Positions 25,490 through 33,595 of a DNA stretch of 64,000 nt are shown piece by piece. Position numbers and translations under genes: made by a program. The number at the start of each line of letters is the position of its first letter. Positions within the stretch are counted from its first letter, which is position 1. Origin of the DNA: Pseudophaeobacter arcticus DSM 23566. GTDB taxonomy: Bacteria; Pseudomonadota; Alphaproteobacteria; Rhodobacterales; Rhodobacteraceae. A model generated the notes under the pieces. The model had not been told where the DNA came from. It saw only the letters and a program-made list of their open reading frames with translations, and searched no databases. The stretch lies in NCBI RefSeq assembly GCF_000473205.1, contig NZ_AXBF01000005.1:124001-188000 (forward strand), in the 5' to 3' direction.

Positions 25490-25592
25490 GTCGCTAGCGG
25501 ATGAAATCTGTTATCTAAAAAGTAGATATATGAGGGTGTTATCGGCGTCTGGTTTCCATGGGCTGCAAGTCTGATGCTCCCGAGGTTGCCCA

Positions 25593-25886
25593 TCAATCCC
25601 CTACCAATTGCAGGAACCGGCCATATTCCTCGCTGACTTCGCGCGCTTCCTCGAAGGCGCGGGCCCGTTCACCGTCGAGGCAACGGAAGTAGCTCTGGAT
25701 ATCCTGAATGTAATCTTCGAAGTCGCCGCGGATGATATCCGCATAGTCCCGCGCGGCCTGCGAATCGCTTGGCAGGAAAGGACGGGATGGCGCAAAGCAG
25801 GATTCCGCCAAAACCGGCCCAGGAACGCAGATCAGAAGGGCCATAGCTTGCAATGGGAGCAGGCATGTCAACCTTGGGTTTCTCAA
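25593..25886 (-). CDS. Secreted hypothetical protein
   Basis: This 97-residue protein has a signal peptide (hydrophobic MALLICVPGPVLA, cleavage before ESC) and a mature helical chain with two cysteines (ESCFAP and YFRCLDG). The TTG at 25886 is preferred because aaggag lies 9 bases upstream; a GTG at 25913 would put that site inside the gene. It is divergent from the conjugation operon and probably shares the promoter region at 25969-25997. The family is not recognised. Confidence 0.65.
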   Translation of the reverse strand: MRNPRLTCLLPLQAMALLICVPGPVLAESCFAPSRPFLPSDSQAARDYADIIRGDFEDYIQDIQSYFRCLDGERARAFEEAREVSEEYGRFLQLVGD

Positions 25887-25968
25887 ACCTGTTATCTCCT
25901 TGATCGCGGACACTGGCCGTGACTAGTGTTTGCGTAACCAAACTACAGCCAAACCACGATATTACATC

Positions 25969-25997
25969 TTGCGGTTGATAATATACTATCGTAACTC
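25969..25997 (+). promoter_or_regulatory. Candidate promoter and operator of the VirB operon
   Basis: TTGCGG (25969-25974), a 17-base spacer and TAACTC (25992-25997) are placed as in the promoter at 23942-23970. The element ATATACTATCGTAAC (25981-25995) covers spacer and -10 box and is nearly the same as one on the minus strand at 47443-47456. Confidence 0.5.
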
Positions 25998-26042
25998 TGG
26001 GCTTCAAGTAGGAATGCCTGGGGTCGCGCCATTGGAGAAAGC

Positions 26043-26423
26043 GTGAGCCGGGCCATGAACTGGGACATCGAAGCACCAAATGTGGTTACGGAAGCCAGGT
26101 TCCGCGAGCTCGTGGAAAGCGGCTATAGCGCAGAAATCCTGTGCCAGGAGTCGGCACATAAGAAAGGCCCCAGCTATTACGGGGTCTGGATCATGCGCGT
26201 TGTCTCTGATGATGGGGTGGAAAAGCTCCTCGTCACCGCCCGCACACGGACGACCTACAACGATATCAAGATCCGCGAGTTCAAGACGATCTCCGGCGTG
26301 GTGTCTTTCTTCATTGGCCTTGGCTTTGCGCATGTCGACCTGCCGCTTGAGGCGGGCACAAGCCGCACGCATAAACTCGCCCCGTCAGACAAAGCCTCGT
26401 CAGACAAGGCCGCTGACAACTAA
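26043..26423 (+). CDS. Hypothetical first gene of the conjugation operon
   Basis: This 126-residue cytoplasmic protein has no recognised domain. It contains YYGVWIMRVVSDDGVEKLLVTARTR and ends in a Ser/Asp/Lys repeat (SDKASSDKA). The GTG at 26043 follows ggag by 6 bases; an ATG at 26055 is an alternative. The end overlaps the start of the lytic transglycosylase gene, so it is part of the transfer operon. It might be a regulator or a pilus accessory factor, but the sequence does not tell. Confidence 0.7.
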   Translation: MSRAMNWDIEAPNVVTEARFRELVESGYSAEILCQESAHKKGPSYYGVWIMRVVSDDGVEKLLVTARTRTTYNDIKIREFKTISGVVSFFIGLGFAHVDLPLEAGTSRTHKLAPSDKASSDKAADN

Positions 26424-27081
26424 CCTCGTCTGCCTCTGGCTGGTCGCAGCACCTGCCTCAGCGCAAATGGTCCTGGTCATGGAGAGCGACGGCTCCCTGA
26501 TCCCGTCCCGCTCCCAAAGCAGCTTTGCTCGAAACTACTATGACGGGATTGGTCAGAGTTCGGCTTCCGATGGGATCGCGATCTTCGGCGAGGTAGAGGC
26601 CGAGCAAGAGGGCGTCCAAGTCGCGGCCCTTGCCCGCATGACTCCCCTGCCCCGCGCCGATGTTCTCTCCGGGATTCAGACCACGGCCTTGCGCTATGCC
26701 GGCCATCCTGGCCTGCGTCGCGCGGGGCTTTCCGTGACGGATTGGCTGGCTCTCTATCGGGCCAATATCGAGGTTGAGAGCGCCTACCGGCAGGATGCGA
26801 TTTCAAGTGCAGGTGCCATTGGCCTTGGTCAATTGATGCCAGCGACGGCGCGTGATCTGGGCGTCGACCCGCGTGATCCGCTGCAGAACCTCGACGGCTC
26901 CGCCCGCTACCTCGCGATAATGCTGGAGACGTTCGGCGATCCGCACCTGGCGCTGGCTGCCTACAACGCCGGACCCGATGCGGTCCGCCAGTATGGCGGC
27001 GTTCCCCCCTACCGAGAAACCCAGAACCACGTGGCCCGCGTCATGGCCGTCGCGGCCCGATTGGAAGGATCAAATTCATGA
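26413..27081 (+). CDS. virB1: VirB1-like lytic transglycosylase
   Basis: This about 222-residue periplasmic enzyme opens the peptidoglycan for the secretion channel. The transglycosylase domain has the catalytic Glu in IEVESAY, GAIGLGQLMPATA and AAYNAGP. The signal peptide (LVCLWLVAAPASA) begins so early that the start must lie near 26413, where only a CTG is in frame; the first ATG (26467) would remove the signal. Coupling to the overlapping upstream gene may explain the missing start. The next gene, virB2, overlaps its stop by 4 bases (ATGA). A second transglycosylase is present at 30161-31315. Confidence 0.85.
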   Translation: MTTNLVCLWLVAAPASAQMVLVMESDGSLIPSRSQSSFARNYYDGIGQSSASDGIAIFGEVEAEQEGVQVAALARMTPLPRADVLSGIQTTALRYAGHPGLRRAGLSVTDWLALYRANIEVESAYRQDAISSAGAIGLGQLMPATARDLGVDPRDPLQNLDGSARYLAIMLETFGDPHLALAAYNAGPDAVRQYGGVPPYRETQNHVARVMAVAARLEGSNS

Positions 27082-27371
27082 AACAGATTTCAAACCTCTT
27101 TGTCGCCTCGCTGGCGCTATTCCTGCTGATTGCCGAACCCGCCCTCGCCCAGAGCATTGATCTCTCCCCGATCCAGAGCCTGTTACAGGGCATCGTGGAT
27201 GCGCTGACCGGCCCACTTGGCGTTGTCATCGCGACGCTTGCCGTTCTCGGCGTTTTCTTGAGCTGGTTCTTCAACATCATCGACCTGCGCCAAGCGCTTT
27301 GGGTCCTCGTGGGCATCGCCGGTGTCGCGGCTGCCCCCACCATCGTTGCCGCGGTCTTTGCCGGTGGCTGA
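27078..27371 (+). CDS. virB2: VirB2-like pilin
   Basis: This 97-residue protein has the shape of the VirB2/TrbC major pilus subunit: a signal peptide ending in ALAQ, a short loop, and two long hydrophobic helices (about residues 45-70 and 74-95) separated by the polar NIIDLRQ turn. It would be processed and assembled into the conjugative pilus. It overlaps the transglycosylase gene by 4 bases and the virB3 gene by 8 bases. Confidence 0.9.
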   Translation: MKQISNLFVASLALFLLIAEPALAQSIDLSPIQSLLQGIVDALTGPLGVVIATLAVLGVFLSWFFNIIDLRQALWVLVGIAGVAAAPTIVAAVFAGG

Positions 27372-27642
27372 GCGCTCGCCTCTCTTTCTCGGCCTCGTGC
27401 GCCCGCCGAAGCTTCTGGGCCTGCCCATCATGTACGCGATGGTCTGGCTCTTTGGCTCGGTGCTCTTGTTCGTCTGGGTCCAGCACATCGCGGTGCTGGG
27501 CGTGGCCACCCTTCTCTATCCGGTGCTGTGGAAGGCCGCCGATTGGGACCCGCGTTTCATCGACGTGATGATGACGGCCCTGCAGGAGACACCGCCCACG
27601 CGCAACAGGTCCATCCATGGCGGGGACAGCTATGCCCCGTGA
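27364..27642 (+). CDS. virB3: VirB3-like inner-membrane protein
   Basis: This 92-residue protein matches VirB3: SPLFLGLVRPPKLLGLPIMY followed by two hydrophobic segments and the DWDPRFIDVMM end, which is typical of this family. It joins the VirB4 ATPase in the inner-membrane complex. The start is a GTG that overlaps the end of virB2 by 8 bases; upstream in-frame codons run through virB2 and are not used. The gene end overlaps virB4. Confidence 0.88.
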   Translation: MAERSPLFLGLVRPPKLLGLPIMYAMVWLFGSVLLFVWVQHIAVLGVATLLYPVLWKAADWDPRFIDVMMTALQETPPTRNRSIHGGDSYAP

Positions 27643-30007
27643 TGACGCCCGTGATGCTGCGCTCGATGCCCGCACGATGACGCCGGACTGGTATGCGCGC
27701 GAGACCCGCCTCGCGCATATGCTGCCCTATGTGAGCCTCGTCGACGACCAGACCGTGCGGACCCGGGTGAACGAACTCTTCCGCTGCATCCGGCTCGAGG
27801 GGATCAACAGCTACACGACGGACGATGCCTATCTCGACAAGGTGACGGCGCTCTTTGCCCGCATCGTCGCGCAGCTCGGGCCGGAATTCAGCTATTACGT
27901 CCACAAGGTCTCCAAGGCCATCAAACCTGATCTCGACCCGATCCGTGAGGACAGCTTCGCAGGCGAGGTTGACCGGCGCTGGCGCGCGAAACTCGAGACC
28001 AGCGGGCTCCGCGACAAAACACTGACGCTCACCGTCATTCACCGCCCGCCCCCGAAAAGCCTCCTGCCGTTCCTCAGCCGCAGCGCGCCGGACCGACTGA
28101 AGGAGGAGACCCGCAAACGCCTGCAGCGCCTCGGTGAGGCCGTGAACGTCTTCCTGTCCGGCCTCGCAGAGCTCAAGCCGCGCATGCTCTCAGCCGGATC
28201 GGGAGAGTTGGTGGGATTCTTGGGCGCGCTGAACACGGGCACCGAGCTGCCGCTCTACCCGGCCAACACCTACGGCTTTTTGTCCTTCAACGTCGCCAAT
28301 ACCCGCGTAACGTTTCACGGAGACCATTTCGAGCTTTCCGAAGGCGTCGTGGGCCATCGCTACGGCAAGAGTTTCACCATCGGGGAATATGCTGAGGCCA
28401 CCTCCTGCACCATGTTCGACATGCTCAACCTGCCAGTCGACATGATCGTCACGCACTCCTTCACCCCGATCAATTCGAACCTCATGGCGGGCCGGATCAA
28501 GCGGCAAAAGCGCCAAATGCAGGCCTCACAGGATGCGGCCCTCTCACTGATGGAAGCGCTCGACATCGCCGCCGATGATCTCGAAGCCAAGCGCCAGAGC
28601 TTTGGCGAGCACCACATGGTCGTGACGATCTTTTGCGACACGCTGGACGACCTGCAGACCCTGAGCGCCGAGATCGTCAACGCCGCGGCCACCGAGGGCG
28701 TGAAGATGATCGGCGAGCGGGTCGCCGCCAAGGCGCACTACCTCAGCCAGCACCCCGGCAACCAGCCCAAGCGTGTCCGCGCGAGCGCCGTCACCAATCG
28801 CAACTTCGCGGATTTCGCGGCGTTCCACCGGACACAGCTCGGCAAACCTGCAGCACTTACCCCCTGGGGCCGGGTCGTCACATATTTGCCCACGCCGGAG
28901 CAGAGCGCCTACCGGTTTTCTTATCACGAGCAAGGCTCGCCCGACAAAGAACCGACCAGCGGGCATACCCTGATCATGGGGCGGCCCGGGTCGGGCAAAT
29001 CGGTGCTGTCGGCCTTCCTGATGACGCAAGCCCGTCGCGCAGGGGCGCGGATCTTCGTCTTCGACTACCGTCTCGGTATGGAGATGGCGGTCCGCGCCAA
29101 TGGCGGGCGCTACGCCTCCCTGAACGCAGGCCAGCCCACGGGTCTCAATCCGCTCTGGACCGAAACCGATGCGCGGGGGACCGCCTGGCTCTCGGACTGG
29201 CTTGCCACGCTTCTCTACCGCGCCGACAAGCCCCTGACGCCGGCACAGACCAATCGCATCCAGGAAGTCGTGCGCCAGAACGCGCAGGCCACCAATCCGG
29301 CCCTGCGGAACTGGCGGGATTTCGCATCGCTTTTTGTGTCCACCGATGATGGCGGCGATCTGCACCAGCGCCTGCTCGAATGGTCTGAGGACGGCCGCTA
29401 TGGCTGGATCTTCGGCCAGAGCCTCGAGGACACGTTCTCGCTCAAGGGCGATGTCGTGGGCTTCGATCTGACCGGCATTCTCGACAGCGAGGCCGACAAG
29501 GAACGGATGGCGGTCCTGTCCTATCTTTTCCGCCGGGTCGAGCGCGAGATCGAGGACCGCCGCCCCACCATCATCGTGATCGACGAGGCCTGGAAGGCGC
29601 TCGACAACGCATATTTCGCCGAGCGGCTGTCGAACTGGCTGGTGACCGCGCGCAAGCAGAACACGGTTGCCGTGATGATGACGCAATACGCAAGCCAGCT
29701 AGAGCGCACCCGGACCGGCAAGACCATCGTCGAAGCCGTTCCGACGCAGATCCTGCTGCCCAATATCCGCGCGCAGCCTGCGGATTACGCCATGCTGAAC
29801 CTCACGGATAAGGAACTCGACGTCCTTCTCAACACCGGCAGCAATAGCCGCTTGGCGCTGATCCGCGACGATCAGGGCTCGATAGTCGTCGATGCCGATC
29901 TCAGTGCTCTCGGGCCCAATCTCACCATCCTCGGCGGCATGGAGAAAGGCGAGGCGCTCGTCGGCGCCGATTACCGCGACCGCCCGGACTTCTGGAGGCT
30001 TTCATGA
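27632..30007 (+). CDS. virB4: VirB4 secretion ATPase
   Basis: This about 791-residue ATPase drives pilus assembly and substrate transfer. The N-terminal CagE/TrbE/VirB4 domain covers roughly residues 150-400 and the P-loop domain follows with Walker A MGRPGSGKSVLS, Walker B IIVIDEAW and the MMTQYAS motif. The length is that of the family. The ATG at 27632 follows gcgggga by 5 bases; an ATG at 27617 is possible. It overlaps virB3 at the start, and at the end its stop (TGA) overlaps the ATG of a tiny lipoprotein gene. Confidence 0.95.
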   Translation: MPRDDARDAALDARTMTPDWYARETRLAHMLPYVSLVDDQTVRTRVNELFRCIRLEGINSYTTDDAYLDKVTALFARIVAQLGPEFSYYVHKVSKAIKPDLDPIREDSFAGEVDRRWRAKLETSGLRDKTLTLTVIHRPPPKSLLPFLSRSAPDRLKEETRKRLQRLGEAVNVFLSGLAELKPRMLSAGSGELVGFLGALNTGTELPLYPANTYGFLSFNVANTRVTFHGDHFELSEGVVGHRYGKSFTIGEYAEATSCTMFDMLNLPVDMIVTHSFTPINSNLMAGRIKRQKRQMQASQDAALSLMEALDIAADDLEAKRQSFGEHHMVVTIFCDTLDDLQTLSAEIVNAAATEGVKMIGERVAAKAHYLSQHPGNQPKRVRASAVTNRNFADFAAFHRTQLGKPAALTPWGRVVTYLPTPEQSAYRFSYHEQGSPDKEPTSGHTLIMGRPGSGKSVLSAFLMTQARRAGARIFVFDYRLGMEMAVRANGGRYASLNAGQPTGLNPLWTETDARGTAWLSDWLATLLYRADKPLTPAQTNRIQEVVRQNAQATNPALRNWRDFASLFVSTDDGGDLHQRLLEWSEDGRYGWIFGQSLEDTFSLKGDVVGFDLTGILDSEADKERMAVLSYLFRRVEREIEDRRPTIIVIDEAWKALDNAYFAERLSNWLVTARKQNTVAVMMTQYASQLERTRTGKTIVEAVPTQILLPNIRAQPADYAMLNLTDKELDVLLNTGSNSRLALIRDDQGSIVVDADLSALGPNLTILGGMEKGEALVGADYRDRPDFWRLS

Positions 30008-30171
30008 TCCGTATTCTTATCGCTTTGGCTGCGCTTGGCGCGCTGGCCTCCTGCACCCAGTACCGGGAGCCGCAGGCGAACTGCTTCACATTCCTTGCGT
30101 CCACGGCACCCGTCGCGCCTGATTGCACCTTTACGCCCCTTGGCACCCCGGATCGCGACATTGAAGTCTAG
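30004..30171 (+). CDS. VirB7-like small lipoprotein
   Basis: This 55-residue protein starts at an ATG overlapping the virB4 stop (ATGA) and shows a clean lipoprotein signal (LIALAALGALASC). The mature part is 40 residues, with two more cysteines and many Pro and Thr. Size, lipobox and location fit VirB7, the outer-membrane lipoprotein that stabilises VirB9, though VirB7 proteins share little sequence. It overlaps the following transglycosylase gene by 11 bases in a different frame. Confidence 0.72.
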   Translation: MIRILIALAALGALASCTQYREPQANCFTFLASTAPVAPDCTFTPLGTPDRDIEV

Positions 30172-31315
30172 CCTGCCTTATATCCTGGCCCTCTGCCTGC
30201 TGCCTGGCGCCGCCTTATCCCAAGGTGTGCCGACCAATGACAGTGGGCTGACCGCGCGTGACATCGTCGAGACTGGCGATCGCGAGGCTGACTTGGCCGT
30301 TCAGGCGGACAAGCTTGCCGTGCGCGAACTCATCGCAGAGGTCGAGCGCGAACAGCTGGAAACCCTCCGACGCATCCTCGATGCCCAGACCAGCTTCGGC
30401 GGTCAGGGCTTGCCGGCTATGGTCTCGGGGCTGGAAAGCGGCAGCGGGGATCCGGCCCGGTCAGTCGAGGCGGTCTATGGCAATGCCGACATCGACCCCA
30501 ATCCCGGCGGTGCGCAGATGTTCGGGGATGCGGCGGAAAACATCGAGCAGCTCATCATCCGCGTGGCTCAGGAGACCAGCGGCTTTGCGGGTGTTGGCCG
30601 CGCAGGGCTCTCCCCCGTCCAATGGCGCGCACTCCTACAGGCGCTCATCTGGCAGGAAAGCCGGTTCACGATTGGCGCCCGCTCACCCGTCGGCGCCTAT
30701 GGTCTCACCCAGATCATGCCGGGCACCGCCAGCGATCTCGGCATTAACCCGGAATACTATGACAGCCCTTACCTGCAGGTGCATGGCGGTGCACGCTATC
30801 TCGCGACACAGCTCAACACCTTCGACGGCAATATCATCAATGCGCTCGCGGCCTATAACGCCGGACCCGGCCGGGTTTTCGAGTATGGCGGCGTGCCACC
30901 CTTCCGCGAGACCCAGCACTACGTCCAGGTGATCCCCGAACGCTATAACCTCTATTTGACCCGTATCGGCGGGATCGAAGCGCTTGGCACGATCGACCCC
31001 GCGCTTCTGGCCAATGCCAACCTCTCGCTCACTGGGCACGGCGCGGCCTTCTATGGCAACAACTCCCCCGCCGCGATCCGACAGGCCGCCCTGCGCATTG
31101 CGGGTATCGTCGAACGGATTTCGACGACCGAAGACGTTCAGGAGAGCATCGCGCTCAACACCTATGCTCGCGCCGAACTCGTGCGCCTCGTCGCCGCCCG
31201 CATTCGGCTGCAAGCGGCGCGCACACGCGTTCTCTCCGCCGAAGAACTGGCGCAGGCCAGCGCCCGTATGGCCGAGGGCGCGTTCATGGAATTCACGATC
31301 AGGGAGATTGATTGA
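30161..31315 (+). CDS. Second lytic transglycosylase of the transfer operon
   Basis: This 384-residue exported enzyme has a signal peptide (LALCLLPGAALSQ), a helical region (about residues 50-100) and a transglycosylase domain with the catalytic Glu in IWQESRF, GAYGLTQIMPGTA and AAYNAGPGRV. A helical C-terminal part of about 110 residues follows. The start is a TTG at 30161, chosen because it opens the signal peptide. The segment GGVPPFRETQHYV closely resembles GGVPPYRETQNHV of the VirB1-like protein, so the two share a catalytic domain but have different extra regions. It may be a structural part of the channel as well as a wall-opening enzyme. Confidence 0.88.
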   Translation: MKSSLPYILALCLLPGAALSQGVPTNDSGLTARDIVETGDREADLAVQADKLAVRELIAEVEREQLETLRRILDAQTSFGGQGLPAMVSGLESGSGDPARSVEAVYGNADIDPNPGGAQMFGDAAENIEQLIIRVAQETSGFAGVGRAGLSPVQWRALLQALIWQESRFTIGARSPVGAYGLTQIMPGTASDLGINPEYYDSPYLQVHGGARYLATQLNTFDGNIINALAAYNAGPGRVFEYGGVPPFRETQHYVQVIPERYNLYLTRIGGIEALGTIDPALLANANLSLTGHGAAFYGNNSPAAIRQAALRIAGIVERISTTEDVQESIALNTYARAELVRLVAARIRLQAARTRVLSAEELAQASARMAEGAFMEFTIREID

Positions 31316-32124
31316 TGGGACATTTGCTCATGAAGACGGCCTTGGCCACGACGCTGGGGATTGGCCTGCATCTTGGCACCATGTCCCCTGCCCTTGCACA
31401 AGGTGTACCGGTCGTCGACACCCAGAACATCGCGCAAAACATCCAGCAGCTGCGGCAGATGATCGAAGACGAGATCCTGCAAAACGAGCAGCTGACGCAG
31501 CTCCGCGAACAGCTCGGCCTTCTCACGGATCAACTCGCGGAGCTGCAAAGAACCTATGAAGCGCTCACCCGACTTGCCGAGCTTCCAGAAATCATCCGCA
31601 CCGAGATGCAAGACGAGTTGAACGGTCTGCTCGACCAGGAGTTCGGGGACATCCTCGCCACGATTGAGGCGATCAAGACTGGGGATTTCTCCGGCCTGTC
31701 CGGTTCTGGCGCAGGCGAGATCGAAACCCAGATGGATCGGGTGCTGGCCGATCTCGGCTTCGATGAAGACACGCTCTCGGAAATGGCCACGAGCGGCACT
31801 CCCGGGGCCAACCGCGTGGCGACGCAGGCCACCACCGGTGCCCTTGTCTCGGCGGCGGCCCAGAACAGCTATGAGGATGCCGGCCAATCGCTCGAGCGGG
31901 TCGACCGCCTTGTCGGACTCATCGACGACATGGACGAACTAAAGGAAAGCATCGATCTCAACACGCGCGTGACCGCGGAGCTCGCCATTGCGCTGGTCGC
32001 TATGTGGCAACTTGAAGCCATCCAGACCGTGGGCGATGGCACCGGCGGCGTGATCGATGCCGCCACCATCGCCGAAGAACAGCGCTTCATGGATTTCACC
32101 CTGCCGGACCTGCGGGCCGAGTAA
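31315..32124 (+). CDS. virB5: VirB5-like minor pilus protein
   Basis: This 269-residue exported protein has a signal peptide (cleavage after PALAQ) and a coiled-coil mature chain (about residues 40-95, QNIQQLRQMIEDEI and the following heptads), typical of VirB5/TrbJ proteins that cap the pilus. The ATG at 31315 follows gggag by 8 bases and overlaps the stop of the previous gene by one base. The sequence match is loose, as usual for this family, so its identity relies partly on its place between virB4 and virB8. Confidence 0.78.
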   Translation: MGHLLMKTALATTLGIGLHLGTMSPALAQGVPVVDTQNIAQNIQQLRQMIEDEILQNEQLTQLREQLGLLTDQLAELQRTYEALTRLAELPEIIRTEMQDELNGLLDQEFGDILATIEAIKTGDFSGLSGSGAGEIETQMDRVLADLGFDEDTLSEMATSGTPGANRVATQATTGALVSAAAQNSYEDAGQSLERVDRLVGLIDDMDELKESIDLNTRVTAELAIALVAMWQLEAIQTVGDGTGGVIDAATIAEEQRFMDFTLPDLRAE

Positions 32125-32138
32125 TCGCGGGGGCATGA

Positions 32139-32795
32139 ATGGTGGCGACTGAACAAGAAATCATCGAGGAAGAACTGGTCTACGGTGCCCTGCGCCGCGA
32201 ACGGCTCTGGCAACGCCTTGGCCTGATGGGCCTTGTCTTCGGTATCATCGGCTGTCTGAGCGCAGCAGCAGTATCGATCCTCGATGTCGACCCGCCCCCC
32301 GTCGTTGTCCCCTATGATCCCGCCACCGGCTTTGCACTCCCCGAAGCCTCGGTGGGCGCCTCCTCGGTGACCGCCAACCAGGCGATCATCGAGGCGGAGG
32401 TGTTCCGCTATGTGACCGACCGGGAGGTCTACAACCAGCTCGACAACGATCTGCGCATCCGCAGCGTCCTGCGCCGCTCGGACGGAGCTGCCGAGAGCGG
32501 GCTGCGCCAGATCTGGAACAGCGCCAACGAGAATTACCCGCCGACGGTCTATGGCCCCAATGCTCGGCTCGACGTGGAAATCCTCAGCATCAACCGGATC
32601 GGATCCAACCGAGCCACCGTGCGCCTGCGCAAGCGGCTGACCTCCATCAACGGCACCCAGACCGGGCTCTTCACTGCCACGCTTCTCTTCGAGTTCCGCC
32701 CCGAAACCCGTCGCTCCATCGATGAGGTCTGGACCAATCCATTCGGCTTCACCGTGCTCGAGTATTCCATCCGCTCCGACAGATTGGAGAATTAA
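32139..32795 (+). CDS. virB8: VirB8-like inner-membrane protein
   Basis: This 218-residue protein has a short cytoplasmic N terminus, one membrane helix (residues about 28-48) and a periplasmic VirB8 domain with EAEVFRYVTDREVYN and WTNPFGFTVLEYSI. It bridges the inner- and outer-membrane parts of the channel. The ATG lies 14 bases after virB5, and the stop overlaps the start of virB9 by one base. Confidence 0.9.
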   Translation: MVATEQEIIEEELVYGALRRERLWQRLGLMGLVFGIIGCLSAAAVSILDVDPPPVVVPYDPATGFALPEASVGASSVTANQAIIEAEVFRYVTDREVYNQLDNDLRIRSVLRRSDGAAESGLRQIWNSANENYPPTVYGPNARLDVEILSINRIGSNRATVRLRKRLTSINGTQTGLFTATLLFEFRPETRRSIDEVWTNPFGFTVLEYSIRSDRLEN

Positions 32796-33595
32796 TGCGC
32801 TTCTGGAATTCACTTCAAATTATCTTGTCGTCAATGTGCCGAGAGCGCGCAGCGCGGCAGGGTATCGGTGACACTACTTATTCCGGAAACGCATGTTTGT
32901 TGCTCGTACGAACTGCAGTTGTTGTCCTTTTCGTTTTGCTGCCAGTCGTTGCCTTCGCCGAAGCCATCCCGCGTGGCGGGCCCAACGACAGCCGCGTGCG
33001 CTTGGCCACCTACCAGGAAGGCCAGGTCTATCGCCTCAACGTCTCGCTCACCCACGTGACCACCATCGAATTTGGCGAGGGCGAAAGCATCCGCTCGATC
33101 ATCGCCGGCGACACGGAAGGCTTCGAGATCGACGGCGTTCCGGGCGGGCAGGCCTTCGCGATCAAGCCAGTCGCGCGCGGTGTCCATACCAATGTGACCG
33201 TCTATACCAACCGGCGCAGCTACTACTTCAACGTCCAGGAGACCCGCAGCCCGACCTTCTACGTGGTCCAGTTCCGCTACCCCGAAGACAATGCGCGGCC
33301 CACCCGTGCCATCGCGGCCCAGGCCCCGAACTATAATTACGGGGCCAGCGCGCGCACCGAATTCACCCCTTCCCGCGTCTGGGATGATGGGACCTTCACG
33401 TATTTTGAATTTGCGCGGAACGCGCCGGTGCCCGCGATCTTTCGTTACGCGAATGGCCGCGAGCGGACGGTCAACACGCAAGCAACCGAGGACGGCGTGA
33501 TCCGGGTCTCCGGGGTGAACAGGCAATGGGCGCTGCGGATCGAAGACGAGGTGGTCTGTATCGAGGCCACACCGCCTGCGGGGGTGGGATCATGA
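32795..33595 (+). CDS. virB9: VirB9-like outer-membrane complex protein with atypical N terminus
   Basis: This 266-residue protein contains the VirB9/CagX beta domain from about residue 75 to the end (RLATYQEGQVYRLNV, YYFNVQE, RVWDDGTFTYFEF). With VirB10 and the lipoprotein it builds the outer-membrane core. If it starts at the ATG at 32795, a 36-residue stretch of unusual composition precedes the signal peptide (LLLVRTAVVVLFVLLPVVAFA). A TTG at 32897 or 32900 would give a normal signal peptide, but has a poor ribosome site. The stop overlaps the virB10 ATG by 4 bases. Confidence 0.88.
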   Translation: MRFWNSLQIILSSMCRERAARQGIGDTTYSGNACLLLVRTAVVVLFVLLPVVAFAEAIPRGGPNDSRVRLATYQEGQVYRLNVSLTHVTTIEFGEGESIRSIIAGDTEGFEIDGVPGGQAFAIKPVARGVHTNVTVYTNRRSYYFNVQETRSPTFYVVQFRYPEDNARPTRAIAAQAPNYNYGASARTEFTPSRVWDDGTFTYFEFARNAPVPAIFRYANGRERTVNTQATEDGVIRVSGVNRQWALRIEDEVVCIEATPPAGVGS

